DNA of 64,000 nucleotides. Origin: Verticillium longisporum (Eukaryota > Ascomycota > Sordariomycetes > Glomerellales > Plectosphaerellaceae). A model generated the notes under the pieces. The model did not search any database. It was not told where the DNA came from and was given only the letters and a program-made list of their open reading frames with translations. Numbering within the stretch: position 1 is the stretch's first letter; each line of letters opens with the position of its first letter. The stretch lies in the NCBI GenBank assembly GCA_019188255.1, contig JAETXT010000007.1, positions 1 to 64,000 on the forward strand, given 5' to 3'. Shown piece by piece: positions 47,211 to 59,786 of this stretch. Made by a program: the position numbers and the translations under genes.

Positions 47211-50200
47211 TTTTAATATTATTTAGGGGCAGTCCGCTTTAATAAGCTACTTAATTAATAGTAATATTTATTTAGGATTAAGTTAAATATATTATAATTA
47301 TATAGCTTATTCTAGGCTTCTTCCTTATTTTCGCTATAATTATTTATTAATAAGAGTCTATAAGCTTATCGTTTTCTTAGATTAAGCTATATCGTCCTTC
47401 GAATTCCTTTAATATATTAGTATCTTTAAATCTAGAGACTAGTTCCTATATTAGTTTAGAGTATCCTTATTATAGTACTAGTACTTCTCGATAGGACCCT
47501 CTATTTCTTTATTACGTCCTTATATAGAGTATCTTATCGATTAGCTATATTACTCTAATAATATCCTTATAAATAGGCTCGGGTCGCTTATTATATACTA
47601 GCTATCCTAATAGGGGGTCGTTATAAATATAATAGAGGAGGTCTATATAGAACCTAAAGTATACCCTACTTAATATATTAAGCTCTATTATATATAAACT
47701 AATAACCTTTATTATATAGTATTTCTAATATTATTAATCGAGCTTCTTAGATAGCCTCCTTATTTTAAAGTTAATTAATAATAGCTAAATATAGTTACCT
47801 ATTCTATATCTTTCTAATAATTACTTTTAGCGATTAGTATTTTCCTCTATCCTTATCTAGGCTATTATTATACTAACTTATATAAAGTCTATTATTTCCT
47901 AGAAGTATTCTATTAGTTCTTTCGCTTTAAATTTATAGTATCTTAACGATAGTATCTAGCTAATTTATATCTAATCGATATAGTACCTATAAATAGCAAA
48001 GAAAGGGCTTACCCCGGTTATCGAACTAGCTCGGTTATTAATAGCTAGCTAGGTAATTACTAGGTAGCTATACTAGTCGTCCTATATATAATAGATATAA
48101 AGCTTAAAATACGCTTATATCTCTTAATTAAGCTACTCTAAACTCCTATCTATCTATAGGTAATATACTATATTAAATCGCTACTTTATATTAGCGAATA
48201 GATAGAAATAAGCCTAGAACTTATTTATCTAGTTCGAGCTTCTATTATTAATTATTAACTTTAGTATTCTATAATATTAGAAGTAATAGTTTAAGAACCG
48301 TTTAGCGTAGGCTTCTACGTCTATTAACTCTATTATTTCTAGAGTAACCGATTTCGAGAGCCTATTAATAATTACCTATAAGTAGTATAGCTTCCTAGGC
48401 CCTATTAATAATAGGTCTATTATAAAATCTATAGTAAAGTTATAGTAGATACGCTATAGGATTAATAGGGGTTTTAAGAGGTTATACTTTAAATTATATT
48501 AAATCTTCGATTATCTATATATACTATAGTTCCTAAGGAACCGTTATATATTCTATAATTACCCTAGCTAGAAGAACTATTAAGCTATAATAGCGATTAT
48601 ATTATCCCTATTTATATAGCTATAAATCTTAGTATTATAGGTCTTTTAGATAATTTTCATCTATAACACTTTATTATCTTAGCTATTAAGTACCTATTTC
48701 CTCTCTTTAAATATTAAATCGCTTATAATATTAATATTATATTCTAATATCTATATTCTTAATTATAAATCGGGGGAAAACTAGTAATCTCTTTATAAAA
48801 TTATTATTTTTATAATATAATACTATTAATCCCTTTCCTAGGCTTCGGTCTAAAGTCTCTTAAGCTTAGCGTTTACTAGGAAGTATACCTTAAATCCCCT
48901 AATTATATCGATATATTTAATATTTAAAACATATTCTTAATAACTTTTTATAATATTATTATTAAATATCTATAAATAATATACTTATATTAGACTATCT
49001 ACTCTAGTTAGTATTATATCTTATTTATAGCGGAAGAGTATATCTATAACTATATTCTTACTACCCTTCCTATATACTAGCTAGAAGTTAAACTCCGCTA
49101 ACTATCTAGCTTGGCGATTCTATCTTTTTAATAGATCTTACTTAATTATAAGATACTCTAAGTTCTTATAATTAATTAATATAATAAATATATAGCTCTT
49201 TAGCTCTATCCTCTATACTTCTAAATACTAGATTACTATTAAGAGCTCTTTATCGTAGATAGGGTAATTATACTTAGCTCCTATTAATTTACGAGAATAA
49301 TATACTATTACCCTTTATTAATTATCCTTAACTATTTAAGATATTACTCCTCTTATAGCTATCCTAGAATAATTAATTTCTATTAAAGTATTTAAGGCTA
49401 AGTTAAAGTCTATAAATATTAGCTTTTCTTAGAAATACCTTTTTAGCTCTTAAAATATTATTTCTTCCTTACTTCCCTATTTAAAAACTATATTCTTTTT
49501 AATAAGTTTTATTAAAAGTATTACTAGTTCTACGAAGTCCTATATAAAGATATAATAATAGTTTACGAAGCTAAGGAAACTCTATATCCCTATAATTATC
49601 GTTAATACCTCCTATCTTAAAATAGCTCTTAGTTTCTTAGGGTTATAAGATACCCCTTTTCTAGCTTTAATAATAAATCCGAGGTACTTTATTTTAATTA
49701 TATTAAACTTATACTTCTTTAAATTAAGATATAGCTTAGCTATTATAAATAACCTAAATACTTATTAGACCTTCGCTTTATAGTCTCTCTAAGACCTATT
49801 AGAGTAGATTAGAATATTATCTATATATACTATAATATAATTATCTAGATATTCTTTAAAGATATTATTAATATATTTCTAGAAAGTTATTAAAGTATTA
49901 TTTAAGCTAAATAGGTATACTAGCTATTTAAATAGCTTAAATCGTATCCTAAAAGCCGTTTTCTCCTTATATTTAAATATTATCCTAATCTTATAGAAGG
50001 CTATTATTATATCGAGTTTCGTAAACTACTTTATACTAATTATATTATAAAGTATCTCTATAATTAATAATAAAAAGTAATAATCTTATTTTAATATTAT
50101 ATTAAATACTCTATAATTATAATAAAAACGTAGTCCTCCTCTTAGTTTCCTTATAAAGAGTATTAGTACTAAACTAGCTAAATTATTAGCTTATATAAAT

Positions 50201-51290
50201 CCTTTATTAAGGAGGTCTATTAAAGTCTTCTTTAGGATTAAGAGCTCTTCCTAATTTATTTAATATAATAGCCCCTAGAATAGTTTAGCTTTTTTATTAT
50301 TACTATTTCGTTCTAGGTTTACTTTATAATCTATATTAGGTCGGTATAAAGATAGCTCTTTTACTTTCTTAGCTAAAAATAGGTTAAGGAATTCCTATAA
50401 AATACTCGTAAATATAAAGTCCTTAGGCTAAATAGTAATCTATAATATTAATATTCTAGTAATATCTAAGAGGCTTATTACTCTAATTATATAATTAGCG
50501 GATTTCCCTTTTATCGTTCTTCTATAGGCCCGCTAATACTTAGCTATAAATACGCTATTAATTATTAACCTTATTACTCTTATTTCTTAAAAGACCTTTA
50601 TTTATACTTCTCCTCCTATCTATAAATATATCTATATTAAATTATATTATAAGCGGTCCTTCTAAGTATCTAAGAGGATATTATTAAATTATATCTAAAA
50701 TAAGCTTAAAAATAGGTTATTTATTAAGCTAAATATTATATAAACGTATATTATTTAGATATAGCCTTCTATATCTAGGGGTAATATAGTAATATATCTA
50801 TTTATTTATATATCTATTTATATTAAGAAATTATTAAAGGGGCGTCTTCTCTTATCGATTATAGGTAAATAAAGTTTCCTCATAAGGGTTTCGTTTATAG
50901 CTATATAGTAATTATAATTAGAATCTATAAAAGCTTAGATTAAGGATTTATTTATAAATGCTCCTATTATTATTAATTTATAATATATAAACTATTAAAA
51001 CGTATCCTATCCCGAGTCCTCGCCCTTTAATTTCCCTAATACTTAACTTTATATTAAGGTTCTTCTTTTCCCGAATCTTATTCTAATTTATTAATATCTC
51101 CTATTAACCCTTTATTATTATAGCTTTATCGTAATTATATATTAATAATAGTTTTCGTAATTTTAACCTAGGTTTTATATCGTTTATTATAATATTAAAT
51201 AATATAACGTTATCCCTTCTTCTAATATTTATAATACATTTATATATCTTTCTTTATAAATCGTTTCTCCTATTTAGTCCTAATTTAGTT
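47211..51290 (-). mobile_element. RIP-decayed Ty3/gypsy element, minus strand
   Basis: Minus-strand translation through stops gives a reverse transcriptase EYLDNYIIVYIDNIL block at about 49810-49860 (YLDD as YIDN). The integrase core FTIDFIIDL...GPRKLYYL then NRLSKSVTLE lies at about 48330-48455. RT lies at higher coordinates than integrase, so the element reads right to left. No LTR pair was identified. It differs from the gypsy at 34745. Edges are approximate and set by neighbouring elements. Confidence 0.72.
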
Positions 51291-51309
51291 AATATTAGAT
51301 ATATATATA

Positions 51310-51770
51310 TCTATTAAGAGGGCTTTACTATTTATATAAACCCTAATTCATTACTTTAGCTATACCTAAGAGCTCTAAATAGGTAGAGTAGGTAATATAA
51401 GACTTATAATAATTATTAATAATATCCCTCTAAATTACTACTACCTATATAAATTAGATATACCTATCTAATTTACCGATTACGTAAGCTATAAATTACG
51501 TACTCCTAAGAGCTAGAAATCCTAGCCCTAGTAATTACTATATCGGTAAATCCTATATAGTAATTACCGACCTAGGTAATCCCCTAATATTAGTTTAATA
51601 CTAGCTATCTTTTCTTCATAGATAGGATTACCTAAGGGACTAATATCGGGCTCTATTACCTAGATTAATAGCTACTCTAATATACTTATAATCCTCTAAT
51701 CTCTAGTATATTAGATCTACTATCCTAATCTATAAAATAAATAAATAAATAAGTAATAATAGGAGAATAA
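51310..51770 (-). repeat. Copia 3' LTR of the minus-strand copy
   Basis: Shares GAGGGCTTTACTATTTATATAAACCC at its edge with 4985 and, inverted, 8690. The inner boundary is approximate. Confidence 0.65.
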
Positions 51771-54700
51771 TAGATAGAATAAGGAAAAATATAGCTTAAT
51801 ATTACTATGCCTATAGGCGCTGAATCCCTAATCCCTAGCGCTATAGATTAATTAAACTAGCTGCTAAATAGCTCTCTGAGGAAACGAATTAAATTATAAT
51901 TAAATAATAGGAATAGGCATTTAAACCCTTTAATAAAGGAAATAAATAGTAATTAAATAGTATAATAGCTAATTACTTAATACTCTTATAATAGCTAGAT
52001 ATAGGCTCCTAAAGTCTCTAAATCGCTAATACGCTAATAGAAGGTAGAAGAATAATTATTATTACTCCTTTATTAGCTTTTCGATAGGAATAATAGAATT
52101 AAACTACTTTTAATAGGAATAATAGAATTAAACCGCTTAAATAGAATTAATAGATCCTATTAAGCTAGTTTAGTAAATACTATATTCTATAGATCTATAT
52201 ATCTAATTAATAAATCGTAATAACTCTATTCCTTTTACCTTTCCTCTTCCCTCTAATGATTCTTTATTTTAAGATTAATTAGCTTAATCTTCTATTTTAG
52301 AGCTCTAATAATTACTAACTCCCCCTTTTTATTGCTCTCTCTCTCTCTTTCTCTCTTATCCTAGCCTTAATAATACCTCCTTAATATAAAGCCCCTATAC
52401 CTATTACCCCTTCTATTAAGAGAGTAGCTAAGCGTAAGAATATAGTTAGCATTAATCGTAGGAGCTATTAATCCTAGTATATAGTATATATATAAAAAAA
52501 TATTTATAAAGTCCCCTATTTAGAATATTTAAAATCTTATCTTATTAATAAGTAAATTAAAACTAATATTAATAGTATATACTATAATCTAGAGCCTAAG
52601 GGTTCCTATTACTATAAGTATATTTCTAAGTACTCTTATAAACTAATATAAGCTTCTACGATCTCTATTTCTAATATCTATAACTCTAACGATTATTATC
52701 TATAATTTAATTAGGGCATTTAAGCCCGCTATAAAGTTTTTAGCTACCTAGGATAAGAATAATAAACTAATAAGCTCTCTTTTCTATTATTTCCCTAATT
52801 ATCTAATTATACGATTAGTTAATAGGGGATATAGGATATAGAGAAGTAATATACTATTATAAAGGGTATATTAATAATCGCTAAAGAGGAGGAGGTAAAA
52901 GGGGGTAATAACCTTAATAAAGACCTCGATAGTCTTTATAATATTAACCGTAAAGCGGCTAAGCGGGCTATAGCTCTATAGCTCTTTAACTACTTCTAGT
53001 AGGACTTATTAGAGTAATTAAACTCGGATTCTTCGGATTCTAAAGCCTAGTCTACTTTATAGAGTAATTACTTTATTATTTTATTAATTATAGGGTCGTC
53101 GTTTTTACTTCTAGAATACTCGTTTTTAAGCTTTATTATATTTTTATTAATATTAATTACTTTTACTCTTTAATTATTCTTTTCTTAACGTTTAACCTAT
53201 CCTTTAATCTTAATTATAATTTTATTAGAGCTTATTAGCGCTTCTAATATTTAGTTTAGTATTCCTTTAATTATTAAATCTATAAAGTTATTATTTCTAG
53301 TAATTTAATGAATTTTATTAATTTTACGTTCTTTATAGCTTTACTATAATACTATAAGATCTATTATTAAGCGTTTCTCTATTATTATACTTAGTTAAAT
53401 AAAGTATTAATAGAGTAAGTAGCTATTAATATAGATAATTATCTATAGGAGTAATAGTTCTAAGCTTTTATAGATCTCTTAGAGTATCTATTTAAGGATA
53501 TAAGCTATATCGAAGCTATTAATTATCCTATAGATCTTACTAGCTAGAATTAAATATATAATTTATTTATATTTAATAGATTATTAATAGAGGATATTAC
53601 TATATATTATAAAAGCATTCTCCTAATCGCTAGAACGTTTATTACCTAGGAGGATAATAAATCCGATCTATAAATTAAGGTCTTTATTATTAATAAAGGA
53701 GCTATTAATAAATATATAAAGTTAAACTATTAAGAGATCTAAGTATATATAATTTAGGCTATAGCCTATATTAGCGATCTACTATTATATATACTTATTA
53801 AGCTATTTAAAGTTATCCTCCTATAGGTTCTTAGCTTAAGCTATAATAGAGAAATCGAAGGCTACCTCTAATTAATAGGTTAAAGTAATATAAATACTAC
53901 GAGCTCTCTAAGCAATATATTCCTATTCTAAGCTTGCTATCCCTAGGGTTACTAGCTCTAAGCGATTACCTTAGCCTTTCTATTAAATCGTAAGGTCTTT
54001 AACTCTAACTTTAATAATATAGCTATTAAAGATACTATTAGATCTTATATTAAGGATAGAAGTAAGCTTTACTTAGAAGCTAGCGCTTTCGAGCTCTATT
54101 TATTCATTTTATATAAATATAGGCTCTCTAAGGTTAAGGGTATTATTAATCTATATTCTAATTAGTCTAAAGCTCTCTCTAGCTCTAATTAGAAGTAAAT
54201 ATAGATCGTAGCCTATTAGAATAGCGTTTAGGCGCTCTCTATAATAGCGTTAATAGATTATAAACTAATAGAGACCTAATTCTACGATATTATAGAGTAG
54301 CTTTATAATATAGAAGACGATTCTATTAAGGTATCTATATTATAGCTCCTTAGGAATATATAAGAGAACGTTATATAATAGATCTATAGTACTCTAAGTA
54401 TAAGCTTAATTAATATTATAGAGTATTAATTAATAGCTATATTACTATAATATTAAGGTAATTACTAGGATTAATCGTTAATTATAATATATAATCGTAA
54501 ACGATTATATTAATAGAATTATCTTCTCCTAATTATTATATCCTTAAACTATTAATATTAACTTCTTATATAGAGCTTAAGGGAGGCCTTTTACTTCTCT
54601 TATAAGCTAATATCTAAAGGTCTTAATATTAGGAAATATAGATCTCCTAATTAATACAATTACTCTAGCTATTAAGAGTAAGTTAATTTCCTCTTAATTG

Positions 54701-56362
54701 GACTATTTAAATAGCTTCCTAGGGGTCGTTATTCTACCTTTATTATATAGTTTAATAGCTAGGTTATAACCCTATTACTCCTTTTTAATAATAAATTAGT
54801 ATTTAATCTATAAAGTTCTAGTTATATTATTCTTATAATCTATAAAAGCTATTTATAATAGATTCGTAGTATTTATTAACTTCTTAAATCTCCTATATTA
54901 TTATAATAGAATTAGCTCTAAATACTTAAATAGTTCTAGGGTCTTTAGAGTTCGGACTATTATTATCTCCTTAATCTCCTAATCTAGTAATCTATTATAT
55001 AGCTTAATATATATTCTTCTAAATTCTATTAAACTATTAATTATATCGACTATAATCGCTATATTAGAAACCGATATAACCTTATAAGGATTAATCTATT
55101 TCTCCTATTCTTAGAATATAAGAATATTACTTTCTAGTTCTAGTAATCTTAATAGTAATTATTTAATATCTAGTCTATTATAGGTATTAAGAGTATTATT
55201 AACCTTCCGCTTAGTAATTATTCGCTAAAGCTCCGCTATCGCTTTATTAACCGCTTTAATATACTATACCTAGATTATAATAGGCGCTAAGTTAATAATA
55301 ATCCTAAGCATTATTCTGAATATAAGTAATATAGGTATTAATCTATTAAGTTTAATAGTATCGTTTATTACTTTTACTATTCCCTAAAGTAGTAATTCCG
55401 GGCTTATATTATAAGACTCTACTTTTAAGATCTTATATATTCTATAAATTAGCTTATAATAGCTCTTAACTTTACTAATTAATTAATAAGCCTCTATTAG
55501 GATCTAATAATAAATTATATTTAGGAGGTATACCTTTACTTTAAATTCTATAGAAATAAAGTTTATTCTAATATTAATAGTTATAATATCTAGAGGCCTA
55601 AGATATATATTTAATTAATACCTCTTAAGGGCTTCCTATATTATATAAACTATAAGATTAGGAATAAAAGTTATAAATTAGAATCCTATATTTATATCGA
55701 TTATATAAAGAATAGGCTTCCTATCTAAGTATATAATATCGATTAAAATATTATAATTAAAGTTAATATCTAATTTTAAAGTAAATTTAAAATATTATAG
55801 AGACTTCCCTTTAATCTAATAATAATAATAGAAATTATTTATTAGCTCTAGAATATCCTAATTTATATTATAGTTTACTCTTTAGAATAGGTTCTATAGC
55901 TTCTCTATAGATAAATAACTAAACCGCTTATAAATATATTAGAGCTCTATTTCTATTAGAAATATTATTCTATTACTCTCTATCCCTATTATATATATAA
56001 TCCTAGAGCTAATATAAGTCTTTATATCTAGGAAGAACTATAAATAGCCCTATTTACGAAAAATAGGCGTATACTCCTAGAGCTCCCCGATATACTTTAT
56101 TAGCTTATTATAAATATTATCTAAATAGACTCCGAGATTATCTATATCCTTAATATAAAGTAGGAATAGAGTATCTATTAGGACGATATAGAATATAATT
56201 CTCTTAATTAATATTCGAATAATAATCTCCTTTATTATAGATATAGGTTTCCTATTCTAAATCTTACTCTAGCCCCTATTCCCTATTTATTAACTATTAA
56301 GCTTAATATTAAAGCTATTAAAGCCTTTATCTATAAAGCTCCTATTATTAAAATTAATATTA
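51310..56362 (-). mobile_element. RIP-decayed Ty1/copia element, minus strand, 5'-truncated at the pogo
   Basis: 51310-54660 is the reverse complement of 5440-8690, and 54660-56362 is a direct match to 1117-2819. Minus-strand order is integrase and post-integrase (56362 to about 54700), RT and RNase H (about 54600 to 53380), then the LTR (about 51770-51310). RNase H is recognisable at about 53390-53830 as the complement of the motifs described at 6385-6790. The upstream end is cut exactly at the TA next to the pogo element. Confidence 0.75.
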
Positions 56363-56364
56363 TA

Positions 56365-56410
56365 ACGTAATCCACAAGCGAGTGGTTCACCCATGCGAGT
56401 GGTTCACTTC
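56365..56410. repeat. Left terminal inverted repeat of the pogo element
   Basis: 46 bp starting ACGTAATCC. It contains GCGAGTGGTTCAC twice, 17 bp apart. One mismatch to the right repeat (CATG versus CAAG between the two motifs). Confidence 0.93.
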
Positions 56411-56471
56411 ACCCCGACCCGACAAACATTCCGAGGAAAACCTCAACCCAAACGCCGTAAATCAATTAAAA

Positions 56472-58125
56472 TCACTCCTCCTCGTCTTTTGCAGACGATG
56501 AGATAGCTACCTGACAAGTTCTCGCGTTGTGGCCGGTCTTCCCGCATACGCTACAGCATCGTTTCTTCGGCTGGGACCACGACGCGGGACCCGGGTTCTG
56601 CAGCGTTTCCTCTTTTATCTGGATATCTACTTCCTTCTGAGCAATCTTGTCCTGTCCCTCGCCTACAGCCATGCTTCCTCCTTCCCGGAGACGTAGCTTT
56701 TGGCCCTCCGGCGTCGGCTTAGTGTAGCATTTTCCTCTCGAAGGATCATAACCTCTGACTTCAAAAGAGCGATCTGGTGCATAACACCCCGCGTCCCCTT
56801 CGCAAGATAGTCAACAGCATCTAAAATTGACGTTGGGGAGCTTCCCTGGTGGCGTGAGATTCGCCCTTTGATGAAGTCAGTCTGGGAACCTGCCTCGAGC
56901 AGGTTAGTGGGCGTCTTAGAGACCCAAGAATCACGCTCCCCGTGGGACGTCCCCGGAGGCGTCGTCGTCCTCAACCTCACATCCAGCTTTGACAGGACTG
57001 TTTCCGGGTTATGGGGGACAAGCCCCGCTCCTCGAAAGCCTCCCTGGATGTTTTTTCTGTCATTGCTTGCTGAAATGCAGCCGAAAACGCCGGGAAGAAG
57101 TCCTCTTTGCTGATGTGCGTTGTACCCGCCCTCATCCTATCCTCGATTTGCCGACCGTATGCTTTCTTTAGTGGGCCAAAACACCCAACATCGAGAGGCT
57201 GGAGTAGATGTGACGAATGAGGAGGCATACAGAGTGTGATGATGTTGTTCTCCTTGCAGTAGAGTTCGAAGTCGACCGAGTGGTGACTTTCGTGGCCATC
57301 CAGGATCAGTAGGCGATAACCGCCCGAAGTACGGGACTTTGTATGCCTGTCAAAATGCCGAATCCATTCCAGACCAATATCATTCGTCGTCCAGCCGTTT
57401 GGAGATGTTGCGATTCTCCAGTCGCGAGAAATCGCGTCGTCCTGGTACCAGCTCGAGAGGTGGTACTTGCCCGAAACCACGATGAACGGCGGGACGGAGA
57501 AACCCAACGCGCCAACGCCCTGGATCACCGTAACCCATTCCCGGTTGCCTGGCTGCCTCATCTTCACATTGGACCGTCTTTCCGAACTGGTCACGACCAT
57601 TCCGTTGGCGATAACGCCCATCTGGAAGCCGGTCTCGTCAAAGTTGTACATGTCAGCCTCTTGGATGCCGTACTTGGCGATCATGTTATGCACGAGGCGG
57701 AACCACGCGTTTATCGCGTCCGGATCTTCGCATTGGGCCCTCTTGTAGTCGTACTTGCGAAAGAAACGCGTCCGGAGCTCTGGTTGCCGTTTGACGAAGT
57801 TTGCGGCCCAGTTCTTCCCGACGCGTGGCGCGTCACGGTCGGCAAGCAGGCGATTCGCCATATCTCCGACCTCACCCAACCGGGGAGGGTAAGATCGCGC
57901 ATCTAGGTCAAGGATATATTCGACAATAGTTTTCTCTTCTAGTACTGTTAATTTGGCAGAATTGGGCGGGCTTTCGCGTCGGGAGGGTTTGCCCTTCTGG
58001 CGTCGGAGGAGCGTCGTTAAGGGGACGGTGTAGATCCTCGCAGCACTCCGGGCGCTTAGGTTCGGGTCATTGTCCATAGCTTGGATAGCAAGGAATAATT
58101 GACCTTCTTTTGAAAGAGTCTCCAT
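56472..58125 (-). pseudogene. Pogo-type transposase, two frameshifts
   Basis: ATG at 58125. Codons 1-370 or so run open: psq-type helix-turn-helix (about 1-50), CENP-B-type DNA-binding domain (about 60-135), and DDE core with D163 (NFDETG), D276 (LILDGH) and D312 (LLQPLDVGCF). Near 57010 the frame shifts by one base, beside a run of five C; the next frame continues with the coiled-coil region ILDAVDYLAKG...LLKSEVMILREENATL. A second one-base shift, near 56700, leads to the final frame with a CCHC zinc knuckle (C-x2-C-x4-H-x4-C, CSVCGKTGHNARTC) and an acidic end at 56472. Full length would be about 550 residues. The two shifts make it non-functional unless they are sequence errors; the domains are otherwise well preserved. 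Confidence 0.9.
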
Positions 58126-58177
58126 CGCGGGCGGAGGTGGAATCTGTAGAATTCAGGTGTAGGTCGTGGGCCCGGGC

Positions 58178-58223
58178 GAAGTGAACCACTCGCTTGGGTG
58201 AACCACTCGCTTGTGGATTACGT
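58178..58223. repeat. Right terminal inverted repeat of the pogo element
   Basis: Reverse complement of 56365-56410 with one difference. It ends GGATTACGT followed by TA. Confidence 0.93.
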
Positions 58224-58225
58224 TA

Positions 58226-59005
58226 TTTATATTATTATTATTACTATTCTTAAAGGGAGTAACGATAATAGTACTATTAGGGGTAGGAATATTACGAATA
58301 TAGGAGGTATAAGTAGATATTTAAAATATATATTAATATTGTATTATATTAATAATAATATAATAGTCTTATTATTATAGTAATAATAATACTTATATAG
58401 GTCTATTAAAGTATTTAATATATTAGCGAAAATATAATAGCTAAGAAAGAACTAAGATAACTCTATAAGGATATATAAAACTTATAATAAACTATTTTAA
58501 TGATTATAAAGAAGTTAGTAAATATTAGCTTAAATATATAATACTTCCTATACTAGAATAGTAATTTACGAGGACGGGGGTAGTAATAGCGATAGTATAG
58601 GTAGATAGAGTTAAGAGGAGAAAGAAACTCGAAACTTAACCTAAAGTAATAAGGGAAATGTATAGAGGGAATAATAGATTCCCTATAAAAGCTAGCTATA
58701 TTTACTTTAATAATTAAGTAATAATACTATAATAAATAAATAGATTTACTTCGAAACTTACGATAATTATAATATATAACCTATATAAAGGGGGATATTA
58801 TTATAGGTTATACCCGGCTAAGCTATAAAGCTAAGGCTACGCTTTAGTAGCTTATTCATAGATAGGCTCCTACGTAACTCCTTATTTTCTATTATAAAGG
58901 GGTATAAAGAGCTATTATAGTATTCTTCTTATTCTTATTCTTTATCTAGTAATAATACATTCAAGGCCTCGTCCTAGCGCGACGCTCGACGACCAGCCCC
59001 TTACA
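58226..59005 (-). repeat. LTR-like sequence, right member of the inverted pair
   Basis: Reverse complement of 45562-46341. Its outer edge CCAGCCCCTTACA carries the TG (as CA) that the left copy has lost. It is truncated internally where the pogo inverted repeat begins. Confidence 0.78.
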
Positions 59006-59313
59006 ATCTCCGAGCTATGACGATAACTTTTACTGCCCATTATGAAGGGCGGTTCACGGCTGTCACGATATTAGATCTGCCGAACCCCTGAAAGAAGTGA
59101 GCGCGTCCAGACATGCCCAGCTCTAACATAAGAGAACTCCGCCGGCATTCTTTGCTACATTGGCCAAGGCCAGCGCTCTAAAACAGCCTTCCATGAGACA
59201 GCTCATGGAGCCATTGCCAACATCTTACAAGGTGGGATACGAGATGAAGCCCTCGTCGCGCCCCGGAACCTGCCCCATGAACACACCCGTCAGCGGCGCT
59301 TTCAACAATCACC
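59006..59313. other. Short GC-normal interval before tRNA-Leu
   Basis: 308 bp of unique DNA following the AT-rich block. No gene is seen. Confidence 0.5.
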
Positions 59314-59410
59314 GGTGAGGTGGCCGAGTTGGTTATGGCGCCAGGTTAAGGTCTCCTTAACAGATTTCCTGGTGGGGCAACCCGCGCGAGTTCGAGTCTC
59401 GTCCTCATCA
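59314..59410 (+). tRNA. tRNA-Leu (AAG anticodon) with intron
   Basis: The acceptor GGTGAGG (59314-59320) pairs with CCTCATC (59403-59409), followed by discriminator A. The D arm is GCCGAG..., the anticodon stem CCAGG/CCTGG. The loop starts TTAAGG with AAG as anticodon, then about 15 intron bases before the 3' stem. There is a long class II variable arm (TGGGGCAACCCGCG region), and the T arm is GCGAG-TTCGAGT-CTCGT. The long variable arm and discriminator A are leucine features. Confidence 0.88.
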
Positions 59411-59786
59411 AATTCCTTTTTGCCGTTCGGTCTCTCGATTTGTTTCTTACGGTTGTCGTGGGAAAAGGTGTTTTAGTGGACTGAAAAAAGGCCTCAGGGC
59501 GGGATGCTAGATTACGTACGATTAGGTAAGTCGACGACTGTCATCCATGACTCCACTACATGTCGCTAGTATCAGTACCCACATGGCAAGTCTTTTCCTT
59601 CTATCAGCAAAATCAAGATGCTTGATCGTCCATTGAACTAATCTGAGGACTAAATATTGGGCAGACGGCACTAACTGTATGTTTCAAGGAGAAGTAGGCT
59701 GATCTCTGGTATTCGTCGTGTTTCGTTTTCTGCTCCTGGTCCTCTGGGATACCTAACTCGGAGTGGAGTTGGAATGCACGCTGCTT
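59411..59786. other. Intergenic, tRNA-Leu to P450 3' end
   Basis: It begins with a T-rich run (CCTTTTTG) suitable for pol III termination. Otherwise nothing is seen. Confidence 0.5.

Larger units (their letters stand above)
56365..58223 (-). mobile_element. Pogo/Fot1-type DNA transposon, structurally complete, not RIPped
   Basis: 1859 bp bounded by 46-bp terminal inverted repeats with one mismatch and by TA on each side (56363-56364 and 58224-58225). It has normal CA/TG and GC content within an otherwise RIP-decayed block, so it inserted after RIP acted there or escaped it as a low-copy element. It carries one minus-strand transposase gene with two frameshifts. The DNA left of it is copia, and the DNA right of it is the LTR-like element of 58226-59005. 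Confidence 0.94.

Noticed and set aside
56363..58225. Claiming TA as a proven target-site duplication of the pogo element
   Set aside because: TA is trivially frequent in AT-rich DNA and the two flanks come from different elements, so the TA on each side does not prove a single insertion event.
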